Shown here one piece after another: positions 10,521 to 20,403 of a DNA stretch of 64,000 bases. The stretch is from Brachionus manjavacas (lineage: Eukaryota; Rotifera; Eurotatoria; Ploima; Brachionidae): positions 744,001 to 808,000 of the forward strand of contig JAHQIY010000009.1 of NCBI GenBank assembly GCA_019054805.1. The letters run 5' to 3'. The notes below the pieces were generated by a model that saw only the letters and a list, made by a program, of their open reading frames with translations, ran no database searches and was not told where the DNA came from. The translations under genes were made by a program, and so were the position numbers. Position 1 is the first letter of the stretch; every line of letters starts with the position of its first letter.

Positions 10521-11635
10521 TTTTTTTTTAAATTAAGATAAGAGAAGTTTTCATATTTGCTAAATTTTTGGCATAAACTGGACATAAGCCGACACAATAA
10601 GTTTAAATAAAATATAAAGAAATTTGAAACTAAAGAAAATAGTATGGCTATACCCAACTTCTTTAAAAAATTACGATTAAATAATTAAAGATCTTTCAAG
10701 TTTTAAATTTTTTTTATATATTTTATTTATATATTTTCTTCTTATTAATTATCTTCTTCGAAAAAAATGCAAAATGCAAATGATCTTAATTCATTTTTTT
10801 CTGAAATTCCTTGGGCCCTTTAAAATTAAATAACGATTTGTTTACTTGAATTTTTTTAATGAAATATTTTTTATCTGTAAAAGTTAATAAAATGAGATAA
10901 AAAAAATCAAAATAAAGTAAATAAGCTCAAAAAAATGAAAGTTTAGAAGACATAGATTGTTACATTGACAAATGTTTACCTAGTTCAGGTTTCAGGAAAC
11001 GCAAATTTTATTCCTTTTATAGATGTTTACAATCACATTATGGGAGACATCAAATTATTTTTTTTGATAAAATTTGTAAATTATCTTTTTTTTTGTATCA
11101 GCATTTTTGGTTTCCTAAATTTTTGGAACAATTTACTAATAGGCTTAGCTATAATCACTAGCGTAAATAAAAATAAATTTCATTTTGAAAAATAGATTAA
11201 TAGTGTATGTTTGATCGAGCTTGATATATTGAATTTAATATGTTCAAATTAGATAAACTTTGTGTACAATTAATCTTCCATATAAACATTTTATATGGCA
11301 AATACAATTTTGATCAAACAAAAATATACTTGTGTCTTAAATCTTTTTAATTGTTTCCTTTTTTTAATTACAACTGTACGCATTGTTTAAATGTCGATCT
11401 TTTTGAAATAATAAGAAACATATATAGCAACAAAATTTAATTAAAGCTGCCCTCGGTTTCTTAAATCTTTAAGCAATTTTCCTCAGTAAATAAAGTAATT
11501 ATCAATTATTTTTTATAACCATTATAAAAACATGAAATTTTTTTTCAATTATTGCTTGGTTTCTTGCTAAAAAAATTCTAACATTGATTTTTCAGCATTT
11601 TAAAAAATAAAAGAATCAAATTAGACCTTATTTTA
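10521..11635. other. Gene-free A+T-rich stretch
   Basis: No supported gene. A 76-codon frame at 10965-11195 is hydrophobic and low in complexity, without similarity I can recognise. I see no repeat signature. Confidence 0.55.
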
Positions 11636-12412
11636 TTAATTTATTTTATTTACAAAATTTAAAATATTTTTTAAATTAATAACGACTAAAAAGTTTGAAT
11701 TGTTTGCTACTTTTGTATAATTTGATATATCTTCTTTAGAACTAAGAAAATTGTGATCATTGGTATTAAGAGGATTTAGTTGCTTAAAATCTCTAGCAAT
11801 TAACTTTTGCCAAAATGGTATTTTTGCGTCCGAGTCAAGAAGCTTTCGAAAGTATCGACATGTTTGGCTTAGTTTAACAATCGATTTAATGTCCAAATAT
11901 TTAAGACTAAGCTCTATGATTAATTCAATCGGCAAGTCGCTTAAGCCTGTTATTATATTTAGATTGAAATTAGATTTAAGATAGATTTTAAACGGTATTA
12001 GAACTTCATTCTTGAAGTTGAGCTCCAAATCTCGTATTTTGTCAAGACTTAAGTCTGCAAAAAAATCATCCAAATTGAGCTTGAGGAATTTGGATGAAAA
12101 GGTTTTGTTTTTTAGATTCATGTCCACGAATCGCCCTGATTTTAGCAATGTTATCAAAACATTGTCTAAATTTGTAAAATTTTCTTTGTCTTGGTAATGA
12201 TTATAATAAAGTTTGGTAAAATAGATTTCATCATTTGATAGTTTTGTATCCAACTTTTGGCCATTGTCGTTCAGAAAGCAAAAATTTTCTCGCAATAATA
12301 TTAGATGAATTAGATAAGCTAATTTTTCTTTATTCGAATCAATTTCCGATAAATATGACTTATAGTCTTCAATATTCAACGAAGACTTTTTGAGTATATT
12401 TTTCATATCCAT
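11636..12412 (-). CDS. FBXO7: FBXO7-type F-box protein (SCF ubiquitin ligase adaptor)
   Basis: Intronless frame of 258 codons. Residues about 28-150 resemble the FP (PI31-N) dimerisation domain of FBXO7: LAYLIHLILLRENFCFL at the start and LELNFKNEVLIPFKIYLKS at the end. Residues about 155-208 are an F-box (LSDLPIELIIELSLKYLDI, VKLSQTCRYFRKLL) followed by FWQKLIARDFKQ. That last string parallels the conserved LWRFLYLRDF string just behind the FBXO7 F-box. The F-box binds Skp1 in SCF ligases; FP in FBXO7 binds PI31 and itself. Compared with the roughly 520-residue vertebrate protein it lacks the N-terminal ubiquitin-like domain and most of the proline-rich tail. The last 20 or so residues are hydrophobic and Asn-rich. 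The order FP then F-box is specific enough that I favour FBXO7 over other F-box proteins. Confidence 0.75.
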   Translation of the reverse strand: MDMKNILKKSSLNIEDYKSYLSEIDSNKEKLAYLIHLILLRENFCFLNDNGQKLDTKLSNDEIYFTKLYYNHYQDKENFTNLDNVLITLLKSGRFVDMNLKNKTFSSKFLKLNLDDFFADLSLDKIRDLELNFKNEVLIPFKIYLKSNFNLNIITGLSDLPIELIIELSLKYLDIKSIVKLSQTCRYFRKLLDSDAKIPFWQKLIARDFKQLNPLNTNDHNFLSSKEDISNYTKVANNSNFLVVINLKNILNFVNKIN

Positions 12413-13981
12413 TTTTTATAAATAATTTCAAAAATTTAAAGTTTTTTTCAGTTTTCAATAAATTTCAGAAAATTAACTTAACATTAGAATGGATCCCTAA
12501 TTTTACTTTGAATTATTATTTATTAAAACTAATAAAATTGGTTATATGTTCGTCCTCTAATTTTCTACTGACCACTAAATATTGTGATTATTTTTGGTCT
12601 TCCAAGTTAATTAGACTTTTTGATTTTTTTTGATTCAATTGAGTTTTTTTTTGATATTTTTTAAATGAGGTTTAATTTGGTCTTTCAGTAGAAAGGACTT
12701 AGACCAACTCCAAACAGCTTTGGACTTTTTTATAGACTAATCTTTAAATTTAAAATTTAACTTTTTTTTTTTTGTCGCAGAATCTCGCTCCACAGGTTTC
12801 CTGTTGTAGCTTATTATTATTATTATTAAAAAAAGTTCCTTAGCAATCGATTTAAAAAATAAACATGACATATTAATTTATTAGTTAGGCTTTAAACATG
12901 AAACTTAAAATTGCCTTTTTTTCAAAAGAATCTAATCACTTCAAGCTTTGGACTCCTATTTAAAAGTACCTGAATGGGTTTAAAGGGACTTAGTCGAGGT
13001 TAAAAGAACTTATTATACTTCTTTTAATAAAAATAAGATTTAAATTTTGATTCAATTCTAAATTTTAAATTAATTAAAAAGTTTTTTCTTTTTTTGTATT
13101 TAAAAAAAGTTAATGCTAAAAAAAGAATATACAAGATGAGTCCCCATTTTTCTTGCCTTAATTTTTTCGTAAAGTTCAAAGAATATGAATTTAAAAAAAG
13201 ATGATTTTTAATTATAAAAAATGATCTAAAACTTTGTTTTTGGCATTTTAGGGTACATTTTAGGTAGGTCAAAGACTTACTGCGATAGTAAAGATCACAA
13301 CAAAATTTTAATTAAAAAAGATGAGCTTTAATTTTTCTTCTAATTCAAGGATAAAATTTTGGTAAGGAAAAATGGGGTCTTATCTGGTACATTGTTGAGG
13401 TTTAGCTCCAAATTTTTAACAAAAAAACAGATTTTTATTTTATTATGTGTGTATCACCTTTCTCTGAGATGAATATTACAATCTTCAATTTTTTAATTTT
13501 AAACATTTAAATGAATAAAATTTTAGTCATTTTCTTAGTTAAAAAGATTAAAAATTTTTCCTTATTAATTTGAATGTAAAATAATCCGTATGGAAATACT
13601 CTTATTTCTAAAAATATTAAAAACATTTTAAATTGATTGTTAAATTCTCATTGATTATTATTCGAAATAGTTTTTTTTTCTTTTTTGGTTAATTTTCAGG
13701 ACAAATAAAAAAGACATCTTTGAAAAAATATAAATAAAATAATTTAAAATTATGCTTCTAATGAATCATAAAACAATAAGTAAAATAAACTAGAGCTTGT
13801 TTTAAAATATACTCTGTGTTCAGTAGATTTAATAGAATTTATGTTCTATTTATGTTTTTTAGATATTCATAAAATTTCAATTAACTTTCAAAAAAATCTA
13901 ACTTTATTGCAAAAATTATAAAATTTAATGTAATAAGAACAGCTATCAAAAACATTAAAACTGATAAATTGGGTTGAAAAT
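12413..13981. other. Intergenic, A+T-rich
   Basis: Between the F-box gene and WASP. It holds a LINE-like 3' tail at 12768-12832 and nothing else I can support. An 82-codon minus-strand frame (13024-13272) is Lys/Phe-rich and unrecognised. Confidence 0.5.
12768..12832 (+). mobile_element. Probable LINE 3' end with TTA repeat tail
   Basis: A GC-richer patch (GTCGCAGAATCTCGCTCCAC ... GTTGTAGC) followed by TTATTATTATTATTATTAAA. Layout and position of the trinucleotide tail match the other LINE ends in this window, but the body is not related to families A or B. Confidence 0.4.
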
Positions 13982-15679
13982 ATGAGCTTGGAAAAACCAA
14001 ATCGACGTCAACATGACAAAACGCTGTTAATAAATGACAGCGAATACTCTAGCTTGATTAATCTAATCGATAGAAGCAATGGAGTGGTAAGAAAAAAAAT
14101 CATATAAAAAAAGACTTGAATAAATTTGTTTCTCTCCAAAGGCTCTGGTAATGGCCACTGTTCAACTATGGTTTTCTGAAAAACCATATCACAAAGATTG
14201 GCACAAAGCTCACACAGGTATCATTTGCTTTGTAAAAGATTATTCTAAAAAGTCTTATTATTTCCGCATGTACAATTTACCGGTAAGATTGGAAAATAAA
14301 AAAAATTTAAAAAAAAATCTAAAATCTTCTTTAAATCAAAAGGCGCGACAATTGTGGGAACAAGAAATGTACACTCCATTTAGTTATGTCAAAATAAGTG
14401 ACCATTTCCATTATTTTCCAGCAGATGTAATTAAAAAATAAAATTTTTTTTTTGATTTATTCCATTTTTTTCCAATAAAAAGGACTGTAATGCTGGTTTA
14501 AATTTTGCCAAAGTTGAGGAAGCTGAAAAGTTTTTAAACACAATTTCTTCCAAAATTCACTCCAAATCTTCAAAGAAGAAAAATTCTCTTAAAAATCAAG
14601 AAAACACTATGAATGGTCTAGCTCATACTAACAGAATGATTCTTTCATCACAGCCCATTATTCTCAATACAAATCATCAAATACTGCAGACAACGCGAGA
14701 CCCAGATACCCAAAGTAAATACAACACCATAAAAGGTAAAAAGAATAAAAAAATAGACAAATCTCAAATAAGCAATCCGACTGGTTTCCGAGTGGTACAA
14801 CATGTAGGGCTTTCTACCAGCAATAATTTTGAGATAAGTCTCTCTGCTGAAGACAACTTGTCAAAAAAAATGAAGGAAATTTTGGAATCAATTAATTGCC
14901 CAGTAAACAAAAAAACAGCACAATTTGTGGATAATTACATAAAATCGCATGGTGGCATTGAGCTCTTTGACGAAGAATTAAAGAAACAAAATAAACCAGT
15001 GCCATCCAGAGAGCCGCCATCGCATCCATCTCAGCCACCCAAGGTTTATAATCAAGCCCCTTCAAGACCTCCGCCTGGATTGCCAACTAGAACACCAAAT
15101 CCAGGCAGTGCTCCACCACCTCCGCCGCCACCATTGCCACAAACACTACCACCTTCTATTCAAGTAAATTCTTCAGTCCCACCGCCTACCCCACCTTTGC
15201 CACCAACGAAAATTTCCACAAATTCAACAGTGGCTCCTCCACCACCACCGCCTTTGCCCTCTCTGCCGCCCGAAAGTCAAACAAGTCAAGCTCGAGCAGC
15301 TGTGCCTCCACCACCTCCACCACCACCTTCTTTATCAGATCTGAATCCTCAACCGATAGTAATTGAGAAAAAAAGTGCCAATAGTTTACAACAGAATCAA
15401 ACTGTTGATTCGAGAGACGAGCTACTCGAATCCATTCGAGGCTTTCAAGGATTTCAAGGCAAAAATGCACCCAAGAATAGAGTATCTGATCAAGCACCAG
15501 CTGATAATAATCCGCCGAGTGTTCTTGATCAGCTAAAAAATGAACTTATTAAACGAGCACAATTTTTGAGTAATTTTAGTTTAAATTATAATGTATTTAT
15601 TGTTTTACTGATTTGAAATTTAGATGATAGTAGTGATGAGGGAAGTGATGATGAAAGTGATTCAGAGTGGAATACCTAA
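13982..15679 (+). CDS. WAS: Wiskott-Aldrich syndrome protein (WASP/N-WASP), five exons
   Basis: Exons 13982-14086, 14142-14282, 14343-14426, 14483-15569 and 15624-15679 join in frame to 490 codons with GT-AG introns of 54-60 bp. Residues about 1-135 are a WH1/EVH1 domain (TVQLWFSEKPYHKDWHKAHT; FHYFPADDCNAGLNFAKVEE), which binds WIP-type proline ligands. Residues about 195-280 hold a basic patch (KGKKNKKIDK), a CRIB/GBD (ISNPTGFRVVQHVG) for Cdc42/Rac, and the autoinhibitory helix (KMKEILESINCP). A long polyproline region (about 285-395) serves SH3 proteins and profilin. Near 419-442 there is one WH2 motif (RDELLESIRGF), then a central helix (VLDQLKNELIKRAQFL) and an acidic end (DSSDEGSDDESDSEW) for Arp2/3. 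The final short exon supplies the acidic end with its Trp. Every WASP module is present. Family role: switching on Arp2/3 actin branching at membranes. Confidence 0.93.
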
Positions 15680-17158
15680 AAATTTGCTTGTTGGATTTGA
15701 AAATATGAAATGTTGTATAAAAATAATGATAAAAGTTTATTTTTAATCAGTTTTTTTTTCGAATATGTTAAATTATTGTTTAAAAAGCTTTTATATCTAA
15801 TTTTTATTTTATTTAATCAATAATTTAATTATTTAACAATTAGTTAAAGGTATTTAATTTTTTCTACTAAAAATTTTTAATTACTTTAAAATGTCTTAAT
15901 AAAAATTTAAATTTCTTTCAAATTTTAAAGCTTTGATTTTTAACTTAAATAATCTGAAAGCACACTAAAAAAAATTAATGCACCGGTAGTAAATTTGGCA
16001 GACCAGTTTCTTTAAAATTTATTTTTGTTTAGAAAAAATTAAATTATTCAATAGATATTATTGTTTATTTATCTGTTTATCGAGTCTAATCGCTAATAGA
16101 TGATTTATCACAAGTGCTAAGGTTCGGGAAGTGAACGTTTCATGAAAGGAAGAAGAAATTGTAGGAATAGAAAGAAAGTTTGTTTTTTATTAGTGACAAA
16201 AAAAGAAGTAATGTAAAAAAAATAAAATAAATTTATTGATTTGTTTTATAGTTTGAATTAAATACATTCGAATGCCCTCTGTAGGTTTTATTCTCAATTA
16301 AATCTGCTGTAAGCATTAATAATTAAATTTAACAAAATGAGCTTTTTAAATTTTTTTGATGAATCAGCCATATTTCATTTGATTTAACAAATAAAAATAA
16401 ATTTTAACAAAAACATCAAATATATGAATTTTTAAGTTTATGATCAATTTTAATTTTTAAATAAATTGTTATTATTTAAAATAATATTTGCAGAGGTATA
16501 TTTTTGTATTTAACATACTTTAAATAAGCTCCGACAAGCATATAAAATAGCTTTATTCAATTTGTTCACATAATCTAAAAATTGTTCGTCTAATTGAACA
16601 AAAAATTAGGTGAATCAAAAGTTCACAAAACCTGAGAACAAGAATTATTGAGGTAATAAATGAACTTTGGTTTACCTAACCGACTAGACACAGTTTTTCA
16701 ACGATTGAAAATAAAGTTTAATCTGAATGAATTATTTGTCTTTTTTTTATTTTTATTCATTTTTTATTTTATTTTATATTATTTAACTTTTTTTTAGTTT
16801 TTCGTGTTTTTTTTATTCTGAAGGAGGATTTGTTTGACAAAAAATAAATAAAAGAATTATTTAAATGTTAAAAAAGAATTTTCAATATTTTTTTTCAAAT
16901 TTCCAAATAAAAATTAAACTCATTCTATTTCACTAAAGAGTTTAATTTCAAATATGAAAATGCTTGCAAAATTAACTCAAAATTATTTTTTTGTTGAAAC
17001 CGAAAAAAATATTTGAATCATCGCACTTTTTCAATGCTATTTCAACATTTTGTAATTCTAACACAAAAAATTAAACCATATTAAGAAAGTTATAAAAAAA
17101 CGCTTGCAAAAAAGGGGAGATCTAGTGGACTAGTTACTTTAACCCAGTGTTGGACAAT
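15680..17158. other. Intergenic, A+T-rich
   Basis: No supported gene. It contains a LINE A tail at 16812-16852. A GC-richer patch at 16085-16150, whose minus strand runs into AATAAACAGATAAATAAAC, could be another LINE end but is not assignable. Confidence 0.5.
16812..16852 (+). mobile_element. LINE family A, 3' tail copy
   Basis: ATTCTGAAGGAGGATTTGTT then GACAAAAAATAAATAAA. It is a diverged family A end preceded by the usual T-rich run. Confidence 0.5.
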
Positions 17159-17159
17159 G

Positions 17160-17740
17160 TGGGCCTTTTTAGACTTGACTTCAACGTATTGTTTCTAATT
17201 TTGAATTGATTGACTGATGAAACTTCAATAATTTCAGATGTTTAATTATTCCATTCGCTTACGACTCAATTGGTGAAGAAATTGGTTCTTTGTAAGCAGT
17301 TGGTTGAAGATTTACCGGAGATTCTTTTCATGTGCCCTCCAAGAACTTCAGGTTACGAGAAAGCCTAACTCCCAGATCCTTTTCTTTCTCTACAAGGTTC
17401 AGGCCGCTTCTGTCAATAGATTCGCCCATTAACAGCTCACTTCTGTTGCAAAAACTTTACCGGATCTTGTGAAATCCATCATTTTGCATTTGTCAACATT
17501 GAATAGCATGCGCCAAGTGAGATGACTGACTACAGCGGGCAAACTCTATCGAACGCCTTAGCTAAATCAAGGAATACTGCAAGAACAGAAAAGCCATTGT
17601 TAATGCCATTACTTATAAAATCAACTGCTTCATGAATTTCGTGACAACTGATTTCTTCAGAACGAAACCATGCTGCTCAGGGGCTATAAGGTTATTGCTA
17701 TAGAGATGTTCCATCATAATGTCTATCGTCTTTGTAAAAT
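17160..17740 (-). mobile_element. LINE reverse transcriptase remnant with internal deletion
   Basis: Minus strand, from high to low position: IMMEHLYSNNLIAPEQHGF and AVFLDLAKAFDRV (RT motif A), then a jump to NVDKCKMMDFTRSGKVF and LVEKEKDLGVRLSRNLKFLE. The segment that should hold the VPQG and catalytic ADD motifs is gone (around 17510-17545). G+C is higher than in the flanks. The copy is dead; the family is CR1/jockey-like. Confidence 0.75.
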
Positions 17741-17745
17741 TTTAA

Positions 17746-17846
17746 GGTAAACTCTGCAATATCAAAATGAACATTGCAAAGTGCACACCATCTAAATGAT
17801 ACAATATTAAGTGAGTTATTTTTTGCAGACTTTTGCAGAGTTTACC
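17746..17846. repeat. 100-bp hairpin with 14-bp perfect arms
   Basis: GGTAAACTCTGCAA at 17746-17759 is the exact reverse complement of TTGCAGAGTTTACC at 17833-17846. It directly abuts the LINE remnant and could be a tiny non-autonomous transposon. Confidence 0.5.
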
Positions 17847-17979
17847 GTTAGATTTAACAAAGTATGTTAAATCAAAAAATGAAGCTCTTCACTCAATAAA
17901 TTAAAAATAACAATTTATTTCATAGTTAAAACTTGGTTTGATCATTTGAGCATTATAAATTAGTGTTGAATATGGTCAA

Positions 17980-18065
17980 GAGAAACCGGTCCAAAACACG
18001 GACGGTTTTTTGCGGTCATTTGGCCGGTAAGGCGGTCTATTTTTGGATCGCCAAAAAAACGGACA
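17980..18065 (-). repeat. GGTC-rich repeat related to the interior of the 57-kb hAT-like element
   Basis: GCGGTCATTTGGCCG here matches, on the opposite strand, the string at about 57311-57325 inside the hAT-like element (one mismatch). Both also share CGGTCCAAAA. No terminal repeats are clear here, so this is a fragment. Confidence 0.4.
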
Positions 18066-18069
18066 AAAA

Positions 18070-19160
18070 TATATTTTTTTCAATGTATTGTTTTTTAATT
18101 TCAGAATTTAATTTTTCAAATTTTTAAATTCTGTCATCACTTTTTAAATTATCTTGAATTTGGTGATTATAATTGTGAAACAAAAAAACTTGTATGTTTT
18201 AGCTGGTTTTATTTTATTATATTTTTGTATTTGATTTAATTTTATTGAACATTTTACTAAAATAAAAGATAAAAATTATCTTTCTAATGTAATTTAAGAT
18301 GATGGTTTGACATGAAACGATAATTTTTTAAAAGTCATTAATGACAGTATCAAAATATTTATTTTTTGAATTAAAATTTATCTAACAATTAAATAGAAAA
18401 TTTAAAAAAATATGAAATTTTTTTAATTTATTAAATTTTTTAAATAAAATAACTTTGCTTAAATCCAATTAAACTTGATGTATTTTTTCGTTTATTAATA
18501 AGAATTTTCTTACATTTTTGAAAACGTATGGAAAAGTTGCGATTTTTCAAAATGACTTTAAAATAATAAAATAGAGCTACTTTTCCATTCTTGTTACATT
18601 TAAATTAAATAGATTTTATTTAACATTGAATATTTGATTTTAATTTTTTAAATTTACTTTGAATTTTATATTTTATAATACAAGCAATAAAATTATTAAA
18701 AAGAAAAGAAAAAAAATTATTAGCCTAATTTTTATGATAAAAAAAATTATCAAAATAATATTTTGTATCAATAAATTCTTTAAAAATTCTATTTATTTTT
18801 TATATAAATTCTTTGCACTATCATTTAGTCTAGTTATTCAAATAGTGTCTTTGAAAACAACATCTGTTCTTAATCACAAAATTATCAAGTGTAAATGTTT
18901 AATAGTTGCTTTGAATCTTCCATTTGTTCCAGAGAAAACTTCTATTTTACTGGATCTCTTAATTAATTTTTTTATTTTTTACTTTGTTATTTCAGTAAAT
19001 GTTTAGTTTTTCAAGACATTTATTTTAACAAGATATGATTATTTTTAATACCTTTAATGAAATAAAAATTTTTTTTTGAAAGAACGGTCTGTTAATAAAC
19101 TTTGAAATTTAATATTTAAAGTCAAAATTTTTTGTTTAAAAACAAATCATTGCTGACCAG
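18070..19160. other. Gene-free A+T-rich stretch
   Basis: No supported gene. The 115-codon frame at 18659-19006 is Ile/Lys/Phe-rich with no recognisable domain and I do not call it. Confidence 0.5.
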
Positions 19161-19164
19161 GGTT

Positions 19165-20010
19165 ATCGAAGAGCCAAAGTTCGCTTTGAAGACTTTGTAC
19201 CAGGTGGCCCAGATATCAAATGGCCAAAACACTAATGGTACAGTAAAATGGAGTTCAAGCAGGCCTTCTTCAATATAGAACTTCACTTCAAGTCAAGATA
19301 TATTACCACTTTTGGTTACGGGTGAGTATTCTATAACTGTACTCGAATGCCTTTCGGACTTAGTACCCTACATCCAGCAAATGCTGCTGAACTCGGTACT
19401 AATATTAAAAAGTACAAAAAGTAAACATATGGGCATCTGGACGACCTCAAAATAGCGCATCCAGATGAAAGAAAGCTCCAAGTACTTCTCGGTGTGCTCA
19501 GAACAAAACTTAAGAATGCAGGGTGGGTGCTAAACACGAATAAGTCCGTGTTAAAACCTGTTAAAGGTCTAGGTTTTCTAAGAGCTCAACGGGACGGTTT
19601 AGGTATCTCTAAGCCTAAGGAAGCTTCTATCTTTGTAAAGGAAGTCGCAATATCACTTCTGATCTCTGATCCTAAGAAGAGGACCCTCATGAGAGTGAGA
19701 GGGTACTTCAATTACTACCTGGGTTTTGCGGGGAAAGTAGGGCTCATTATTAATTCTTTGCTCAGGATGACAGCTACCACCAGAAGAGATTATTGGTGCT
19801 ATATAAGCCTGATTCTTAAAATAGACGGGCTTATGTTTAGAAGCAAGCCCACAAACTAACATGTCTGGTTCGCTGATGCTAGTGAGTATCAGCTCGGGGC
19901 AGTAAATCGACCCGGGAAGGAAGTTCTCTATCGCAGCCCCCACAGAAGCTATACTGTTCAATGAAGCAGTGACATCGTTGTCATCCGGAACTGCGATCAC
20001 CCAGCTGTGC
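19165..20010 (+). mobile_element. LTR-type retroelement pol fragment (RT plus RNase H)
   Basis: G+C is well above its surroundings. In shifting frames, 19245-19500 gives FKQAFFNIELHFKSRYITTF, YNCTRMPFGLS and YGHLDDLKIAHPDERKLQV. The frame open at 19494-19859 gives KNAGWVLNTNKSVLKPVKGL, GFLRA and MRVRGYFNYYLGFAGKVG. These are RT palm and connection motifs of the LTR type (compare MPFGL, YLDDI, GFLG). From 19861 VWFADASEYQLGAVNRPGKE looks like the start of an RNase H. Stops at about 19322, 19422 and 19858 show that it is broken. I see no LTRs, gag or integrase. The exact clade is not clear; it is not a standard Ty1/copia sequence. Confidence 0.7.
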
Positions 20011-20403
20011 ATTTAAAGGAAAAAAATCAAATTAAGCTAAAATTAAGTTACTGTTGTGACAATTTTAAATTAGTATTCATTTTCAAACTAATTAGTCAAT
20101 ATTTGAAGTTTTAAAGAAAAAAATTTCTTTTCAATTAATTTCAAGGGTTGTTTTGCTATTTTTTAATTATGAGTTTAAATTTTGAGATAAGAAATTTTAT
20201 CAATTAAAATGATTCTATAAAATCACAAGAAAATTTTTTTTGTTTTTATTTGTAGTATCTATGGCTCAGACGATAAAACCTCAAATTATTAGTAATTTAA
20301 AACATCTTAAATTTTTATGATTTTATTCGAGTCAAAATAATTTTATTAAAGATAAATTTTACTGGGTTATAAATAGGCTTTTTTTCTAATTTTATTAAAA
20401 AAA

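Noticed and set aside
10965-11195. 76-codon hydrophobic frame
   Set aside because: Could pass as a small membrane protein, but T-rich translation yields such frames often here and nothing else supports it.
14892-15497. Two minus-strand frames opposite WASP
   Set aside because: Shadows of the proline-rich WASP coding exon.
18659-19006. 115-codon frame
   Set aside because: Lys/Ile/Phe-rich, no recognisable domain; only weakly less A+T-rich at its 3' half.
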